DNA from: Nelumbo lutea
Taxonomy: Eukaryota > Streptophyta > Magnoliopsida > Proteales > Nelumbonaceae
DNA length: 64,000 bases
Assembly (NCBI GenBank): GCA_022828595.1
Contig: JAKGHH010000008.1
Location: forward strand, 1,982,728-2,046,727
Direction of reading: 5' to 3'
Position 1 is the first letter of the stretch. Each line of letters starts with the position of its first letter. The position numbers and the translations under genes were made by a program. Under the pieces are notes generated by a model. The model searched no databases. It had not been told where the DNA came from and was given only the letters and a program-made list of their open reading frames with translations. Shown here one piece after another: positions 44,920 to 56,539 of the stretch.

Positions 44920-45880
44920 TAGAGGTGTAAAGTGGGCCATGTCGGGCAGGCACGACACAATCCATACTTTGTGCAGGTCGAGCCGCCCTCCCCGATGAAA
45001 AATTTGGGGTGTGTGTCATTACCCCCAAAGTACAAGGTGGTAATTTATAATTTATGCTTTTTTAATAAATAGGTGTAACTCTAATAGATTACCAAAAACA
45101 TATTTGGTCATTTATATTTAATTTTAATATTTTTAATGAAAAATATAGAAAATTACCAAAAAAAGGACAAGTCTCTAATAGACTACCAAAAAGAAGTTCT
45201 TGAAATTATGCTTTATTAATTTATTTTTAATAAAATAGATAAATTACCAAAAAATGGACATGCCTCTAATTTATTTTAGATTATTTGATATATGTATTTT
45301 AAGGGGGAGTCACAAATAACTCTTTATTTATCTCAAGCATAACTTTTTTCCTAATAAAAAAGAAAAAACCTTAATAAAATAACTCATAAATTTAGGTCCC
45401 CAATGGGAATTTGTCTCGTAGATAATGAGTATGATCTCCACCCTAAGCCTACCACATTGTCATTCCTAGTTATAAACATGCTATCAAAATAAATAATATA
45501 AATGTATAAAAATCAATACATTATAAAAAAAAAGGCATGCATGATAGAATGACGATTCAGCCTAGGGTCATAATTTCTAAGCCTAAAGTACAGTTAGGTA
45601 GGTGCCAACTCGGAGTTTATGCCAATTCATGGGAAGGCATTCGTGTATGGAGTAGTGTTTTTGACATTTTGACTTTTTATAGCTATATAGTGGAATTCAA
45701 AAATCTGCATTGGGCATGTCCGTACTTTTCCGTATTATTTATTATATATTCATCAGATTGAACAAAACTATGTACGGAAAGTGTTGTTATTAAAGACAAT
45801 AACTATAAATACTAAAAACATAATAATAATTATTACTCACCCCATGATCCAATGATTGGGCCAAACAGGTAATAGTTCAA
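44920..45880. other. Spacer inside the long-arm element
   Basis: 44925-45000 (TTAGAGGTGTAAAGTGGGCC) is one end of a hAT-like MITE without its partner. The rest is AT-rich with no feature. Confidence 0.4.
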
Positions 45881-45891
45881 CTACTTGATTC

Positions 45892-46076
45892 TAGGGGTGG
45901 CCCCGAGCCCAGCTCTTCATGAGCTATTTGAGCCTAGCTCGTGAAAAGCTCAACTCGGCTCAATTTTAACCAAACTTCGAGCCAAGCTCGAGCCCACTTT
46001 ACAGGCTTGTTTATAATCGAGTCGAGCTTGAATAACTACATACATACATACATATAACAACAACAACAACAACGAC

Positions 46077-46156
<80 letters not shown>

Positions 46157-46586
46157 GAATAAGAATAAGAATAAGAATAAGAATAATAAGAATAATAAGA
46201 ATAATAAGAATAACAATAACAATAACAATAACAATAACAATAACAATAACAATAACAATAATAATAATAATAATAATATAAAATTATAGAAAATAATATA
46301 TACAATAAAATATTATATAATTTTTTTATTTTATATATAATAATAACTAATTATAATCCTTAATGTTTTAAATATCAAATAAAAATGTATTATATATTAT
46401 ATATATTTTTATTTTTATAAAACATTTTTCTCAAGTCGAGCTTAAGCTTACAAACTTTTGACTTGAGCTGAACTCGAGCTCAAGGTTCTAGCTCAAACTG
46501 AGCTCGAGCTCGAGCCTCGTACTGCCTTGGCGAGCCGAGCTTGAATAGCTAGCTATTCGGCTTGGCTCGGCTTGAATCCACCCCTA
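45892..46586. mobile_element. hAT-like MITE (695 bp) with perfect 8-bp target duplication
   Basis: Starts TAGGGGTGG and ends CCACCCCTA, flanked on both sides by CTTGATTC (45884-45891, 46587-46594). Subterminal parts are rich in GAGCTCGAGC/GAGCCGAGC words. The middle is a long compound microsatellite. Confidence 0.9.
46036..46277. repeat. Compound microsatellite
   Basis: Runs in order: CATA, AAC, about 90 bases of AAT, AAGAAT and AATAAG types, AACAAT, then AAT again. Lies wholly inside the hAT-like MITE. Long open frames of Leu or Tyr across it are not genes. Confidence 0.97.
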
Positions 46587-46599
46587 CTTGATTCATTGA

Positions 46600-47050
46600 G
46601 ACCAAGTATAGGGGTGACCATAGTGTATATTATACTTATATATGTATATAGATATATAGTATATGTAAAATCAAAATCCAAAATGAACAAAGAAAATTGG
46701 AATGAAAAATCCAACTAACCAAATCAATCCCAATTTGGTATTTTTTGAAAAACCAAAGGACTAGTTTGATTATTAGTTAACCTAAAAACCGGTGGTTAAC
46801 TGAACCAACATGCATATATATCATCTATATAGCGTATATATATATATATATATATTTATTTATTTATTTATAATTAACTATTTATAATACATCATAATAA
46901 TCCCTAACCAAGTTTTTTGACAAACAGTTCGAGGTGAAATGGGTCCAGAAACATGAGTGGGTGATGGATCAGCCAATACATCCACCCATGTTGACAATGG
47001 GTTGAAAACATTGTTGTGCATTGAAGGCTATCAAACTTATAGAAACATTA
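46600..47050. other. AT-rich spacer with simple repeats
   Basis: TA and TTTA runs (46828-46870). No gene or element seen. Confidence 0.5.
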
Positions 47051-47535
47051 GGGTAAATTGCTGAAACATACCCTGGAGTTTATGGTTGTTGCTAAAACCT
47101 CCCAAGGAATTTGGTGATTACAATCACCTCCCATGGACTTTATGACATAATTGCAATTAAGTAGACCCCCTTTGGTAGAATCTTCTAAAAAGAGGCATAG
47201 AAATGTCTAAAATATACATGCAGCTGTTTTTGACAAAAAACAGTATATTTTTCCAAACATTTCTCTTCATATGAATCACCACTCCAACCCCCTCCAATCT
47301 CTCTCTCTCTCTCTCTTTCTGAAATTGATTTATTTTTCAAATTTGCTCATTATATCAATCACTCTAAGGGTTGCACATGGATATTTTGGGCATTTTCATG
47401 CTCTTTTTTAGGAGATTAGGGGGGTCTATTTACAACTGAATCATGAAGTTCAGGGAAGGTGGTTACAATTACTGAACTTTAGGGGAAGTTTCAACAATGG
47501 CCAAAAACTTCATGAGAGATTTTAGCAATTTACCC
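47051..47535. mobile_element. TIR MITE (485 bp), GGGTAAATTGC ends
   Basis: GGGTAAATTGCTGAAACA at the left pairs with TTTTAGCAATTTACCC at the right; imperfect pairing continues for over 100 bases (ACCTCCCATGGACTT with AAGTTCAGGGAAGGT). The outer bases AAACATT/AATGTTT may extend the inverted repeat. A CT run lies at 47298-47318. Confidence 0.75.
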
Positions 47536-47544
47536 AAAATGTTT

Positions 47545-48690
47545 TTTTTTTTGGTAGGAAGAGAACTTCAATCAAGACAAGCCAGAAAACAGGAATGCAA
47601 CTGAGGAAAAACTGAGAAACTAAAACAAGACTACCCTAACAAGAAAAAAAAAAAGCCAAAAACAAGAAACAACTAAACAAAAAGTCTATCCGAGGAGGGG
47701 AGATCTGCCTTTAATAGAGACAACAACCACCCTAGAAGTCCTGATGAGCAAAGACTAGCCAAAACGAAACATTTATCGGCCAAAGCATGGGTAGCAACAT
47801 TTACCTTTCTTCCAGGCAAAAATCTTACTGCAAACTCCGATGCTGGTCGAACACAGTCTAAGATAAATTTGACCCATGGTTTTCAAAACCAGACCTGACC
47901 GGACGGTCGGACCAGAAAATCGGGAACCGGTCACCTGACCGATTCCGTTTTTCCCCAAAATTGTTGATTTTGGTGAGAAAACCGCTGAATCAGCCGGTTA
48001 ACTGTTCGACCCAGTAACCAGACCCCTGACCGGTTCAGTTTTAAAAACCATGATTTGACCAAAATTTAAGGACTTAGCCAAAAATAACACCCTCAAAACA
48101 TGCCAAGGCCTCTGCTTGAATTACAAAACCAGCTCTCAAAGGACCACATTTAGCAGCTACACAACGACCATAAGAGTCCTGAGCTACAATGCCAAAATTC
48201 GTCTTCCATGATCCTTTCAAAAATTGCATCAACATTTATTTTAAATTTTTAGTCCATCTCTGTTGTGGGGGACTCTAGGAGCTAGAACCCATACGAAATC
48301 CCCTAGACCTAGAAGGGAGCTGTATTGGTGATGACAAAGATCCCTAATCCACTAGACTCTGCCATTGCCTCCGAACCCTGTCAATGATTAAAGAGGGATT
48401 GGGGTTAGTACCATTAAAAACACAATCATTTCGCATTACCCAAATATTCCACATCAAAAGGGCTGAGTTGGAGACCAATTCATTCTTCCTTTCTTTATCG
48501 ATAGAACATGTTTTGAACCATTCCTGAATCCATGATTTGAAGTTTTGATCTTCCCTTTGCGGGGGAAATCTTAGGATTAGCTAGCTTCCGAGCCAATATC
48601 TGCTAGCAAAATCACAAGAGTAGAGACAATGGAAGGTTGATTCAGCAGACGAGTGACACAAGGAACAGTCTCAGTTATTTTTCTGCTAAC
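47545..48690 (-). mobile_element. L1-type LINE (zf-RVT end and RNase H)
   Basis: Tail poly-A at 47545-47556. Minus-strand pieces: LCHSSAESTFHCLYSCDFAS, WIQEWFKTCSIDKERKNEL, LLMWNIWVMRNDCVFNGTNP, then RNase H (KINVDAIF, WKTNFGIVAQDSYGRCVAAK, VIQAEALACFEGV) and GRKVNVATHALADKC. Frameshifted, and cut by the 178-bp MITE at 47875-48052. Confidence 0.82.
47875..48052. mobile_element. hAT-like MITE (178 bp) with perfect 8-bp target duplication
   Basis: Ends CATGGTTTTCAAAAC and GTTTTAAAAACCATG, flanked by ATTTGACC on both sides (47867-47874, 48053-48060). Inserted in the RNase H of a LINE. The interior is rich in CCGGTT-type words. Confidence 0.9.
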
Positions 48691-49734
48691 TAGATTTTGT
48701 TTTTATCTATATTTACTACATGCCACATAGATTAGTGTGATAGCTAGCATTCTCAAATATAAAAAAAAAAGGGTATGAGGCGGGCATTGCATGGTTTGTC
48801 GTTCTAAATGAAGTCATATTGAATTAGATATCAGGTTAAAAAGACAAACTACAAGTATCACCAAAAGCTCTTTCCTTATGTTGGTACATAGTTGTTGCTC
48901 AGACCATTAGAGTACAGAGGATATAGAATTAATATTTCACGAACGTTCATGGTAAGTTCATAATTCATCGGATATATGCATCACATAACTGCGATAAATT
49001 CATACTCGAAACATGTCACAATGAACTTTGGCTAGTGTGAACCTATGATGAGCTTTAAACATGCATAAATCTGTGATGAACTTTAGACATATGCAAATTT
49101 GTGATTAACCTTATACACGCAAAGATTTGCGATGAGTTTTGGATACGCGCGGAGCTGTGATGAGTTCAAAGCCATTGCAGAACCGCGACGAACGAAGAAT
49201 CACTGTAGACCGAGAATAAATATTAGTTACACGTGTCTTTAAATTACGTGCGTGATTGTACACCCTGTGGACTTAGTAAAGGTGTGCCCGCTAAACAATA
49301 TTGTCACTCGTGCCATGTCGGTTAAATGGGTTATGGAAGGAAGTAGCACACGTGGGTTATGAGAATCCTCAAACAAAAGGAAAGTTCATCATTGGGACAC
49401 GTGGTGATACCCTAGCAATGCTCCCTAATAATTGATAGCGAATCCGATATTCCCTTTCCTAATGGGAATCAAACGCTTTTGGCTCCTTCCTTTCGGGACC
49501 CCGGGATCCCTCCTTATAAATAAGGGTCCATCTCATGATGAGGGGATCATCTTATCACTCACACTCACCCTAGCCTTGAGACTACCTCCTGCATACGGTT
49601 TTCCTTTGTTCTTCAAGGAGATCCTCATACATAGCCTCACCACCGCACTTACACCTTTTTTATGTTTTTCCTTTTCAACATGAAAGACATGAACCAACAC
49701 AAGAAATTTGTGTTAGCGCTTCTCTTGTTTTAGT

Positions 49735-50420
49735 TATTGATGAGGGGTAAATTGGTCATCTAATGACATCATGACATGTGGCATCTCAGAATAGCTGGGT
49801 GACACCTTGGCATCATGTAAGCAGATCACCTCGGACACTTAATAATTGCACCAGTCACATTGGGGCCATCCTAGTAGACCAAATTGCGAACAACTAGATG
49901 GAATCTCAAGTCGGTGTGTGATGCAACCAGCTTCCACTGGACTACCTCAGTCCCGTCAAGACGTTAGGTCAACATGAGAGGCAACCTGCTTCTTTCAACC
50001 TGACATGAGTTCAACTAGCGACATGCTGGATCTCCTTCTTTGAGTGAGTTACCATCTCCCGTCTATCCACATCGTTCGCATCAGAGTTGATTGGATGGAC
50101 CTTATCCCTTTGAGTGTGGTTTCCTGGAAATCTCGGGTGCACTGCGAGAAGCTCTTGGTTTCTTACGCCTATATAAAGGCATCTCATCCCTCAGAGAAGG
50201 TACGTGTGATTCATCTCTCAAACACTCTAGCCCTTTCACTATTTAGCTCTCTCCAAAATCTCCAGTTCGCTGACTTAAGCATCGGAGTGCCTACCCTCGG
50301 GTAAAGTAGCCTGTGCACTCTAATACTGTCTCTTTGCAAATCGACGATGGACTAGTTAGCTCAACATCCGAGTTGTCCTCCAACAAGGAGCTCTCAGATC
50401 GCACACCATCAATTATGATA
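49735..50420 (+). repeat. Probable gypsy LTR fragment
   Basis: CCTATATAAAGGCATCTCAT (promoter-like, 50168) is followed by CTCTCTCC and TTCGCTGACTTAAGCATCGG, a wording common in LTRs of plant Ty3/gypsy elements. There is no primer site or internal domain, and the ends are not clear. Confidence 0.4.
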
Positions 50421-50549
50421 AGAGTTAAATGCTAAGAGTACAATTCAATATTAGAGAAAATCCAAGAAACTAGTCAAGGATCACAATAATAGAATACAAT
50501 CATTTTTCAGGGGCATTGATGGAAATGATGAATAAGACTCTTTCGTTAT

Positions 50550-50800
50550 TTGGGGCAGGGCTGCAAATGGATGAAGAATATTTTATTGTGTCTATATGTG
50601 TGTGCTTGGTAATAGAAATACAAGACAACTACAAAATCACTTCCCCACAAGAATTGGGTTCTCCAACCAAGGAGGATCATGGGCAACCCACAAGAATTGA
50701 AAGCTGCCGCCTAATGAGCAACAAGATTAACAGTCTTGGTAATCCATTTGAAGGACATCTTGATGTCAAAGAAGATATGTCATAGAGGATAGGCCATACT
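50550..50800 (-). mobile_element. Weak LINE RNase H remnant
   Basis: The minus strand reads SFKWITKTVNLVAH followed by AAAFNSCGLP, similar to the end of LINE RNase H domains. Short and broken. Confidence 0.3.
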
Positions 50801-52080
50801 TATTCACTGTTTTTACTGGGTGATGCATTGCACGTATGCTTCAACAACCTTGTTTCAATTACTTTTTCTTTGATTATTTATCTTTTCCTGGACCTTTTGA
50901 TATCATTTTCCCTTTCTTAAACTTCTTTATCTTTTGTTTTAAGGGATTGCCATGCACCGCATAAAGTTTACACGAAGAGTAAACCTTGTCAAAAGCGTTT
51001 ATTGCAATAAGCACTTAAAATAAATGCTCCCAAATATGGGCTAAAAAATATGAAATAACTTTAAGCCTATGAGTCGAGAAAACACTTTCATCTGATTTGA
51101 CAACAAATCACAGAATGACAATCTAGAAATAGCGATTCTAGAGTTGCAAATAGTTTAAAAACTTTATGAGGTAAAGACCGACAACAACATCAACACACTC
51201 TACCTCTTTAAGCCTCCTTTTACAAATTTCAAGTGCACTTGCCCAAGTATGTATTTCATAGGTAACACAACCATGTTCTTTTGATTCTCAGGTAAATAAT
51301 ATAATATCGGTAAAACGTTAAAATTTGTCCCATCATTTTTATAAAATTTTCTCTGATGTAGGAAAAGTTATTTATTCACTTATGAAATGGATAAATTTTA
51401 CGTAAATAAATGAAGCTCTTTTAAATTTAAAAACCCAATACTTAATGCAAAAATAATAATGTAAAATAGGTCAATAAAAAGAAATAGCCATTGACAAATT
51501 TTCCACTTTAGTAGTAGCAAATTAAAAGCAATTAAGTAGATGGTGTATTCCAAAGATCACGTATCCAGCATCCAAATCAATTTTCATTTCTCTTCATGGT
51601 CTGCCTCCTCCGTTTACTATTTTCAAACATAAGATAGTAAAATTGGGATTTCAAAAAATTATATTAGTCACCGGGCATTTGCGAATGGATTGTAATGACA
51701 CGTTGGCATGTGAACAGCTGGAAAATATTTAAGTTATGATTCAGTCCACCCCTAGGTGGAGTTAGGATTTTCTAAGGGTAGACTGAATCCTGCCCGTGGA
51801 TTGATGTTACATTTATGGGGCAGGATGTGGTTTATAAGGGGTCTAGGAGGGGGCTGAAAAAAGTTTTTTTTTTTTTTGAAGGGAATTGCAGTCCAAAAAT
51901 CCAAATATTTAATCAATTCTCAGAAAACTTAGGCTGTATTTGGTTTGACTCTTTTTTTTTTTTGCAAGCTTTTCCTTCAAACGAAACACAGCCTTACGGA
52001 TACTTGGATTTTGCAAATAATATAGGGGAAGTTTTAGTCCATTCGGATTCGGGTGACATTCAAAATCCTCACTCTGTCGA
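50800..52080. other. Spacer upstream of MED11
   Basis: AT-rich, poly-T runs, no element recognised. The MED11 promoter should lie at its right end. Confidence 0.4.
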
Positions 52081-52504
52081 GTGACTCAAGTCTGTCCGAC
52101 CCTTCTATTCCCTTCAACTAACGATGTTGCTCCTCTCATCGACGAGGCGACGACGAACGATTGTACGAAAATCCTTTCATCGACGCCCCTGTCCCAGTCG
52201 GCTTTCTCGGTGAATCTCCTTTAACCGTCTTTTCTTCTTAGTCGTCCTCTGCAATTGCTTCCCTTGTATCTGCTTCTCTCTTTAGAGAGATCGTACCAGG
52301 ACTAAATCCATTTTGCTTGGTCACCTCAATAGACAAGACTTTCCAACAATACACCAGGCACACCCGTAATTCGATGATTTAACTTCCTGAATCACATTCT
52401 CAGATTTGCAATTTCTAGAAGAGATTCTTGAGAAAAAGAATCATATGTTATTGCAGAAATTATTGATAAGTCAATAACGGGTTCTAAAAACACCCTTTTT
52501 TTTA
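52080..52504 (+). promoter_or_regulatory. Probable MED11 5' UTR region with leader intron
   Basis: GC-richer, CT-rich stretch (52100-52330, e.g. CTTCTCTCTTTAGAGAGATC) before a strong 3' splice site at 52504. The first exon and the transcription start are inferred, not seen. Confidence 0.4.
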
Positions 52505-52521
52505 GGAATTTTGGTAACTCA

Positions 52522-54671
52522 ATGGATTCTCAAAACCAAAATACTTCATTGCAGAGGCTTCATCATGTGGAGAAGGTAAGAGAACCTGAAAAACAAGCAA
52601 AATAAATGTTTCTATTCAGATGATGCTTTGAAGTATGTTTCACAATAAGGAGGAAATTCACTTTGATTGCTCAGAGGATCGTCAGGGTTTTGGAGCTTGC
52701 TGGTAGTGTAATGGATGAGCTTTCAAACTCAAGTGGCCCACGGATGGAAATTCTTAACAACCATTGTCATGAGTTCATGCAGTCAATCATGGTTTGTACT
52801 TTATACATTTTTTTTTTACGAGTATTCCCTTATGCTCTCTGATTTTATGCATTCAATTGACTTGAGGAATTATTGGTTTGCTTGACATGATGGTTTCATA
52901 TTAATAAAAGGATTTTGAGCTTCCATTGGCTTGAGTAGGAGACAAAATTGGGATGTGATTTATGTTATTGATCAAGTTTATGTACTTATAAAAATTGCAT
53001 ATCTATAGTCTGTATGGCTTAAACTCATAAATTCTAATGTTAATTTAGTTTTTATAAGTATGTAAACTCAGTTCCTCCCAACATTTGTACTTCACTCGCC
53101 CCCCTCCCAGAAAAGAAGAAATGGTGTAAGAAGTTATCTTCTAATTCTATATCACAGGCAGCTCGAGAATTTAAGTTGTCGAGCTGGTACTTACATCTTA
53201 GGGCTCATTATTTCTTTGGGCTGAGAATCAAGTATTGCCCTAGATTTCTAGTCAAGTTGCTTGGTAGGATCAATGCCAACAATAATGATGAAGATGATTA
53301 TGTTATGTTTTTCTGACCTGGGGAAGTGGAATTTATTTAGGTTTATCTACTTTAAAGTGTTTCAGAGCTTAAAATTTAGATATAGTCATGGAGTTAATGT
53401 TGATTGTTATCACAGAGCATTTCTTATAGTGCCAGATAATTGCCAATCTTTCTAGTACTTAACTACTAAGCATGGTTATTAAGAGGGAAGTGGTTGGTTG
53501 TTGACTTATCACTTAGATTCAAAGGCAATGGGAGTTCAATTCGATTCAATGGATGTTTCAAAATCTTCAATTGGTTAGTGTACGTGAATAAATACCCAAA
53601 CTGTATGATGAATATTAAAATTTTCTCCTTGTACACTCCCTGTTATATTTTCTTTGATAATAGGACTTCGGTTTTATTATTGATAACAGTGGAACTGTTG
53701 AATACTGATATGTTTCGTGTGCTTTAGAATTTAGATGCATCCTCAGAGGTTACAGCTGACTACAAGCCATCTGATTTTGCTTTGTGTAACTATATTATGA
53801 CCTTGTGGTTTGAGGTGTTATCCATTTGTATAATTACACAACGATTTAATGTGTTCTGAAGGATCATGGCTGATTGGCTGCTATTGTATTTTATTGGATA
53901 AGGTCTCATGAATACAAAACCTTTTAAAATCGAATCAGGCATCAAGCTGCTCAAGTCTGGAGCTCACCAATCCGAACAATAGTTAAGCTTTTGACCCTCT
54001 TTGCTGCCTACATACATCTACTTTTTTTTTTTTTTTTTGATAGATAACATACATCTAATTGCTTGGGCTTTGTTCCAACCCTCATGGTTTTAACCCTATG
54101 GCTGTTATTGAACTTCGATTTTTCCAACCATTGGCTTTTGCTGCCAGAATATAAAGATCTAAGCACTTAATACATTATATTTTGCTCTGTTTGTATTGCT
54201 TAGGATGCCAATATCAGGACTGAAGCTTTGAAAAATTAATCAACTCTTCCTTGAAACATAATATTTGGCTGGACAAAATACAGTCTGTTAAATCTTCTCT
54301 TAGTTTCTCTTCTTGTGTTTTTATTCCTAGGACTGTTTAACAGGGCTCGTCACTCTTTAGCCCAAATTGCTAAGAACTTTTGATGCTGACTGTGTGTGGA
54401 TGGGATCCCCCACGCTCTATATTGAACCCTTTGTTTTTTCTTTTTGTTAATAGTTTGTTTTGATATATATATATATATATTTACATTATGTCAGGACATT
54501 CAAGTGACATTGCGGGAAGAAATTAAAACTGCATGTGAGTATCGCCCATTTGAGAAATGTGATTACAGTTCAAGAATATCCAACGAAATCTGTTTCAAGA
54601 AGCTGGAGTATGTCATTGAGCAGTTAGATGGCATGAAACAAAGTATTGGTCAATATTATGGTGCAATGTGA
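52522..54671 (+). CDS. MED11: Mediator of RNA polymerase II transcription subunit 11
   Basis: MED11 is a small head-module subunit of Mediator, which links transcription factors to RNA polymerase II in the nucleus. Exons: 52522-52575 (MDSQNQNTSLQRLHHVEK), 52675-52791 (RIVRVLELAGSVMDEL to EFMQSIM), 54495-54671 (DIQVTLREEIKTACEYRPFE, NEICFKKLEYVIEQL, stop). All donors are GT and acceptors AG, phase 0; the product is 115 aa, the same length as I recall for Arabidopsis MED11, and the motif order is the same. Mostly helical, no membrane segment. The start is the first ATG after a T-rich acceptor (TTTTAG at 52504), so the 5' UTR is probably split by an intron. Intron 2 is 1.7 kb. Intact. Divergent from DCL3. 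Confidence 0.95.
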
Positions 54672-55443
54672 TGAGCCAGTCATAAGCACACTTACTGACT
54701 GACACAGTATCCTTTCAACCTCTTATATACTGTTTGGTTTAGACATCTTTCTCTCTGACTCTCTACTATCCTGCAAATATACAGATTTAATGCCAATTCG
54801 TGCTTTGCTAATTTGTTAGACATGTCCAACAAAGATGTATTCATTGAATACCTTGTTACTCTGGATTTCCTACCAAAAATGATTTATGTATTGAATACTA
54901 TGGATTGCCAACAAATAATCAAAGATGTATGTACTGATTACTATGATGGATTTGTGCATGGTGGAGTTGTGGGATTCTCAAACCGTTGAATGTAATGTAT
55001 ATATTGCATGTTGGTTAATCTATTTTTTAATTTAGGGATGAATACTTTTAACATTCCCTGAGGTGCAATAACAAATTCTACCGGTCTACAACTTTCCCTG
55101 AGTTTTCTGGAATTACTTAAACCTCCCTTATTGGATGTTGTGGCACCCCTAAGGTCTCTTTTCCATTAGTTTGCTGAATGCCTTTTTATTAAAAGCACAT
55201 GTCCTAGAAAACTTCACGAAAATCCAAATATACTCTCAAGTCAAATGATGTTAAATTTCATGAAGTCATATTGTCTCAGAAGCTTTTGATAGTATTAAAA
55301 CCTTGAAGATGGATAGATCATCTACAACTTTCCTTTGACTACCAGTGCCAACCTCTGGCAACCACATCTAGCAGTTTACCTTGCATGACATTCAAAGTTC
55401 AAATTGCCAACATGATTGCCGTATTCCAAATTATCATCATTGA
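54672..55443. other. MED11 3' flank
   Basis: The 3' UTR is expected in the first few hundred bases. 55034-55230 (CATTCCCTGAGGTGCAATAA) resembles one arm of a TIR MITE, but no partner arm is found. Confidence 0.35.
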
Positions 55444-56212
55444 TGAAGGGATGGGAGATCCATCATATGGATGGCGACCCTGTAGGAAGATTGGGCGAAA
55501 TTTCAAAAATTTATTTACTCTCATATGTGAATCTTATTCCTAGTTTAGAAAACAATTTTGAAATCATAATATATATATATATATAATATTGCAAAACCAA
55601 ATTTCAAACACATTTGAAATCCACTGCCGATAGTTTATGTTTCTGTTCAAGAGAGTGCATTTTTTCGATCATTCACTTTGTCTGACAAAGGGGCTGATCC
55701 TGTCACTATGATCACCCACTCAAATGAATTCTCGGATTGTCTCAACATACCTAGTTTTGATCCCCATAAGGATCTCACTGATTGGCATATCAAAGATCGC
55801 CTAATCCGACACCTAGTGTATTATCATAATCGAATCTAGGGGTCAGGTGTAAAATTTCAGTTTTGCCCATTTGTCTCCAAGGTCCAAGGCAATATTGGAA
55901 TTTTGGTCTGGCTCAGGGTTTCAAGAAAATTCACATTGCATATACCTCAGTTCTCACTCTAGTAGCTGAGACAAACCACTCCAACCAAATTGGCGACATA
56001 TCGGTGTCAGCCTTAGCAGGATAAATCTCCAAAGATCTAACCAATGGCTATGAAAATTCTAAACTAACACGAGTCTCATATGTGTCCAGTTTAAGGGTAT
56101 TACACAGAAACACACCACAATAACATGAATCAAATATGTACTTTATTCATTTATAATAAATGCCATAATGTACATCATGCTGATTGGAGCTAAGGGCATA
56201 CACTGTCTAACA
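55444..56212 (-). repeat. Solo LTR of copia family X, short form
   Basis: Minus strand: TGTTAGACAGTGTATGCCC to CATCCCTTCA (769 bp). Flanks ATTGA (55439-55443) and GTTGA (56213-56217) look like a 5-bp target duplication with one change. About 1 kb of the middle of the 1.79-kb LTR at 27905 is absent. Confidence 0.85.
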
Positions 56213-56539
56213 GTTGAAGGGAGTTATGGTGGATTATTTGATTAATTAATTCACAAACAAAATCTTGTTGAAAATTGAAAGAAAACATGCTTTCATAAAT
56301 CTTTAAAAAGTGGCGGGTTTATTGCTATCATCATTTCTTCTTACTTTTTAGACTCCAAGAATCTAAAACCTTCACCAAAGGATGGCATTATTCCCTCAGG
56401 ACTCATTTTAGATTCAATCCCGGTTTGGAAGTGTCTTTGCCAAAGGAGAAAATGGTGTTTGAGAGACCAGGTCAGATGGTTACATGCATGGTTGATACAT
56501 CCGAGACACCAATCTCTTTTAAGTGGTAGAGCATTTCTA

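Larger units (their letters stand above)
44228..49655. mobile_element. 5.4-kb element or fold-back with about 650-bp inverted arms
   Basis: Left arm 44228-44880 aligns in reverse complement with right arm 48930-49655, about 70% alike over hundreds of bases (shared words: TTATAAGGAGGG, GGTCCCGAAAGGAA, GAGAATTCTCATAA, CACGGGGTGT/CACAGGGTGT). The inner half of each arm holds a degenerate repeat of about 28 bp around GTGATGAACTTT...GCA, like the subterminal binding repeats of DNA transposons. Each arm has a TATA-like TATTTATAAG. No transposase lies inside; the interior is MITEs, a LINE and a microsatellite. It could also be two separate insertions in opposite direction. Confidence 0.6.

Noticed and set aside
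45950..46305. Long open frames of almost pure Leu or Tyr
   Set aside because: They are translations of the AAT/AAC-type microsatellite inside a MITE, with no splice or homology support.
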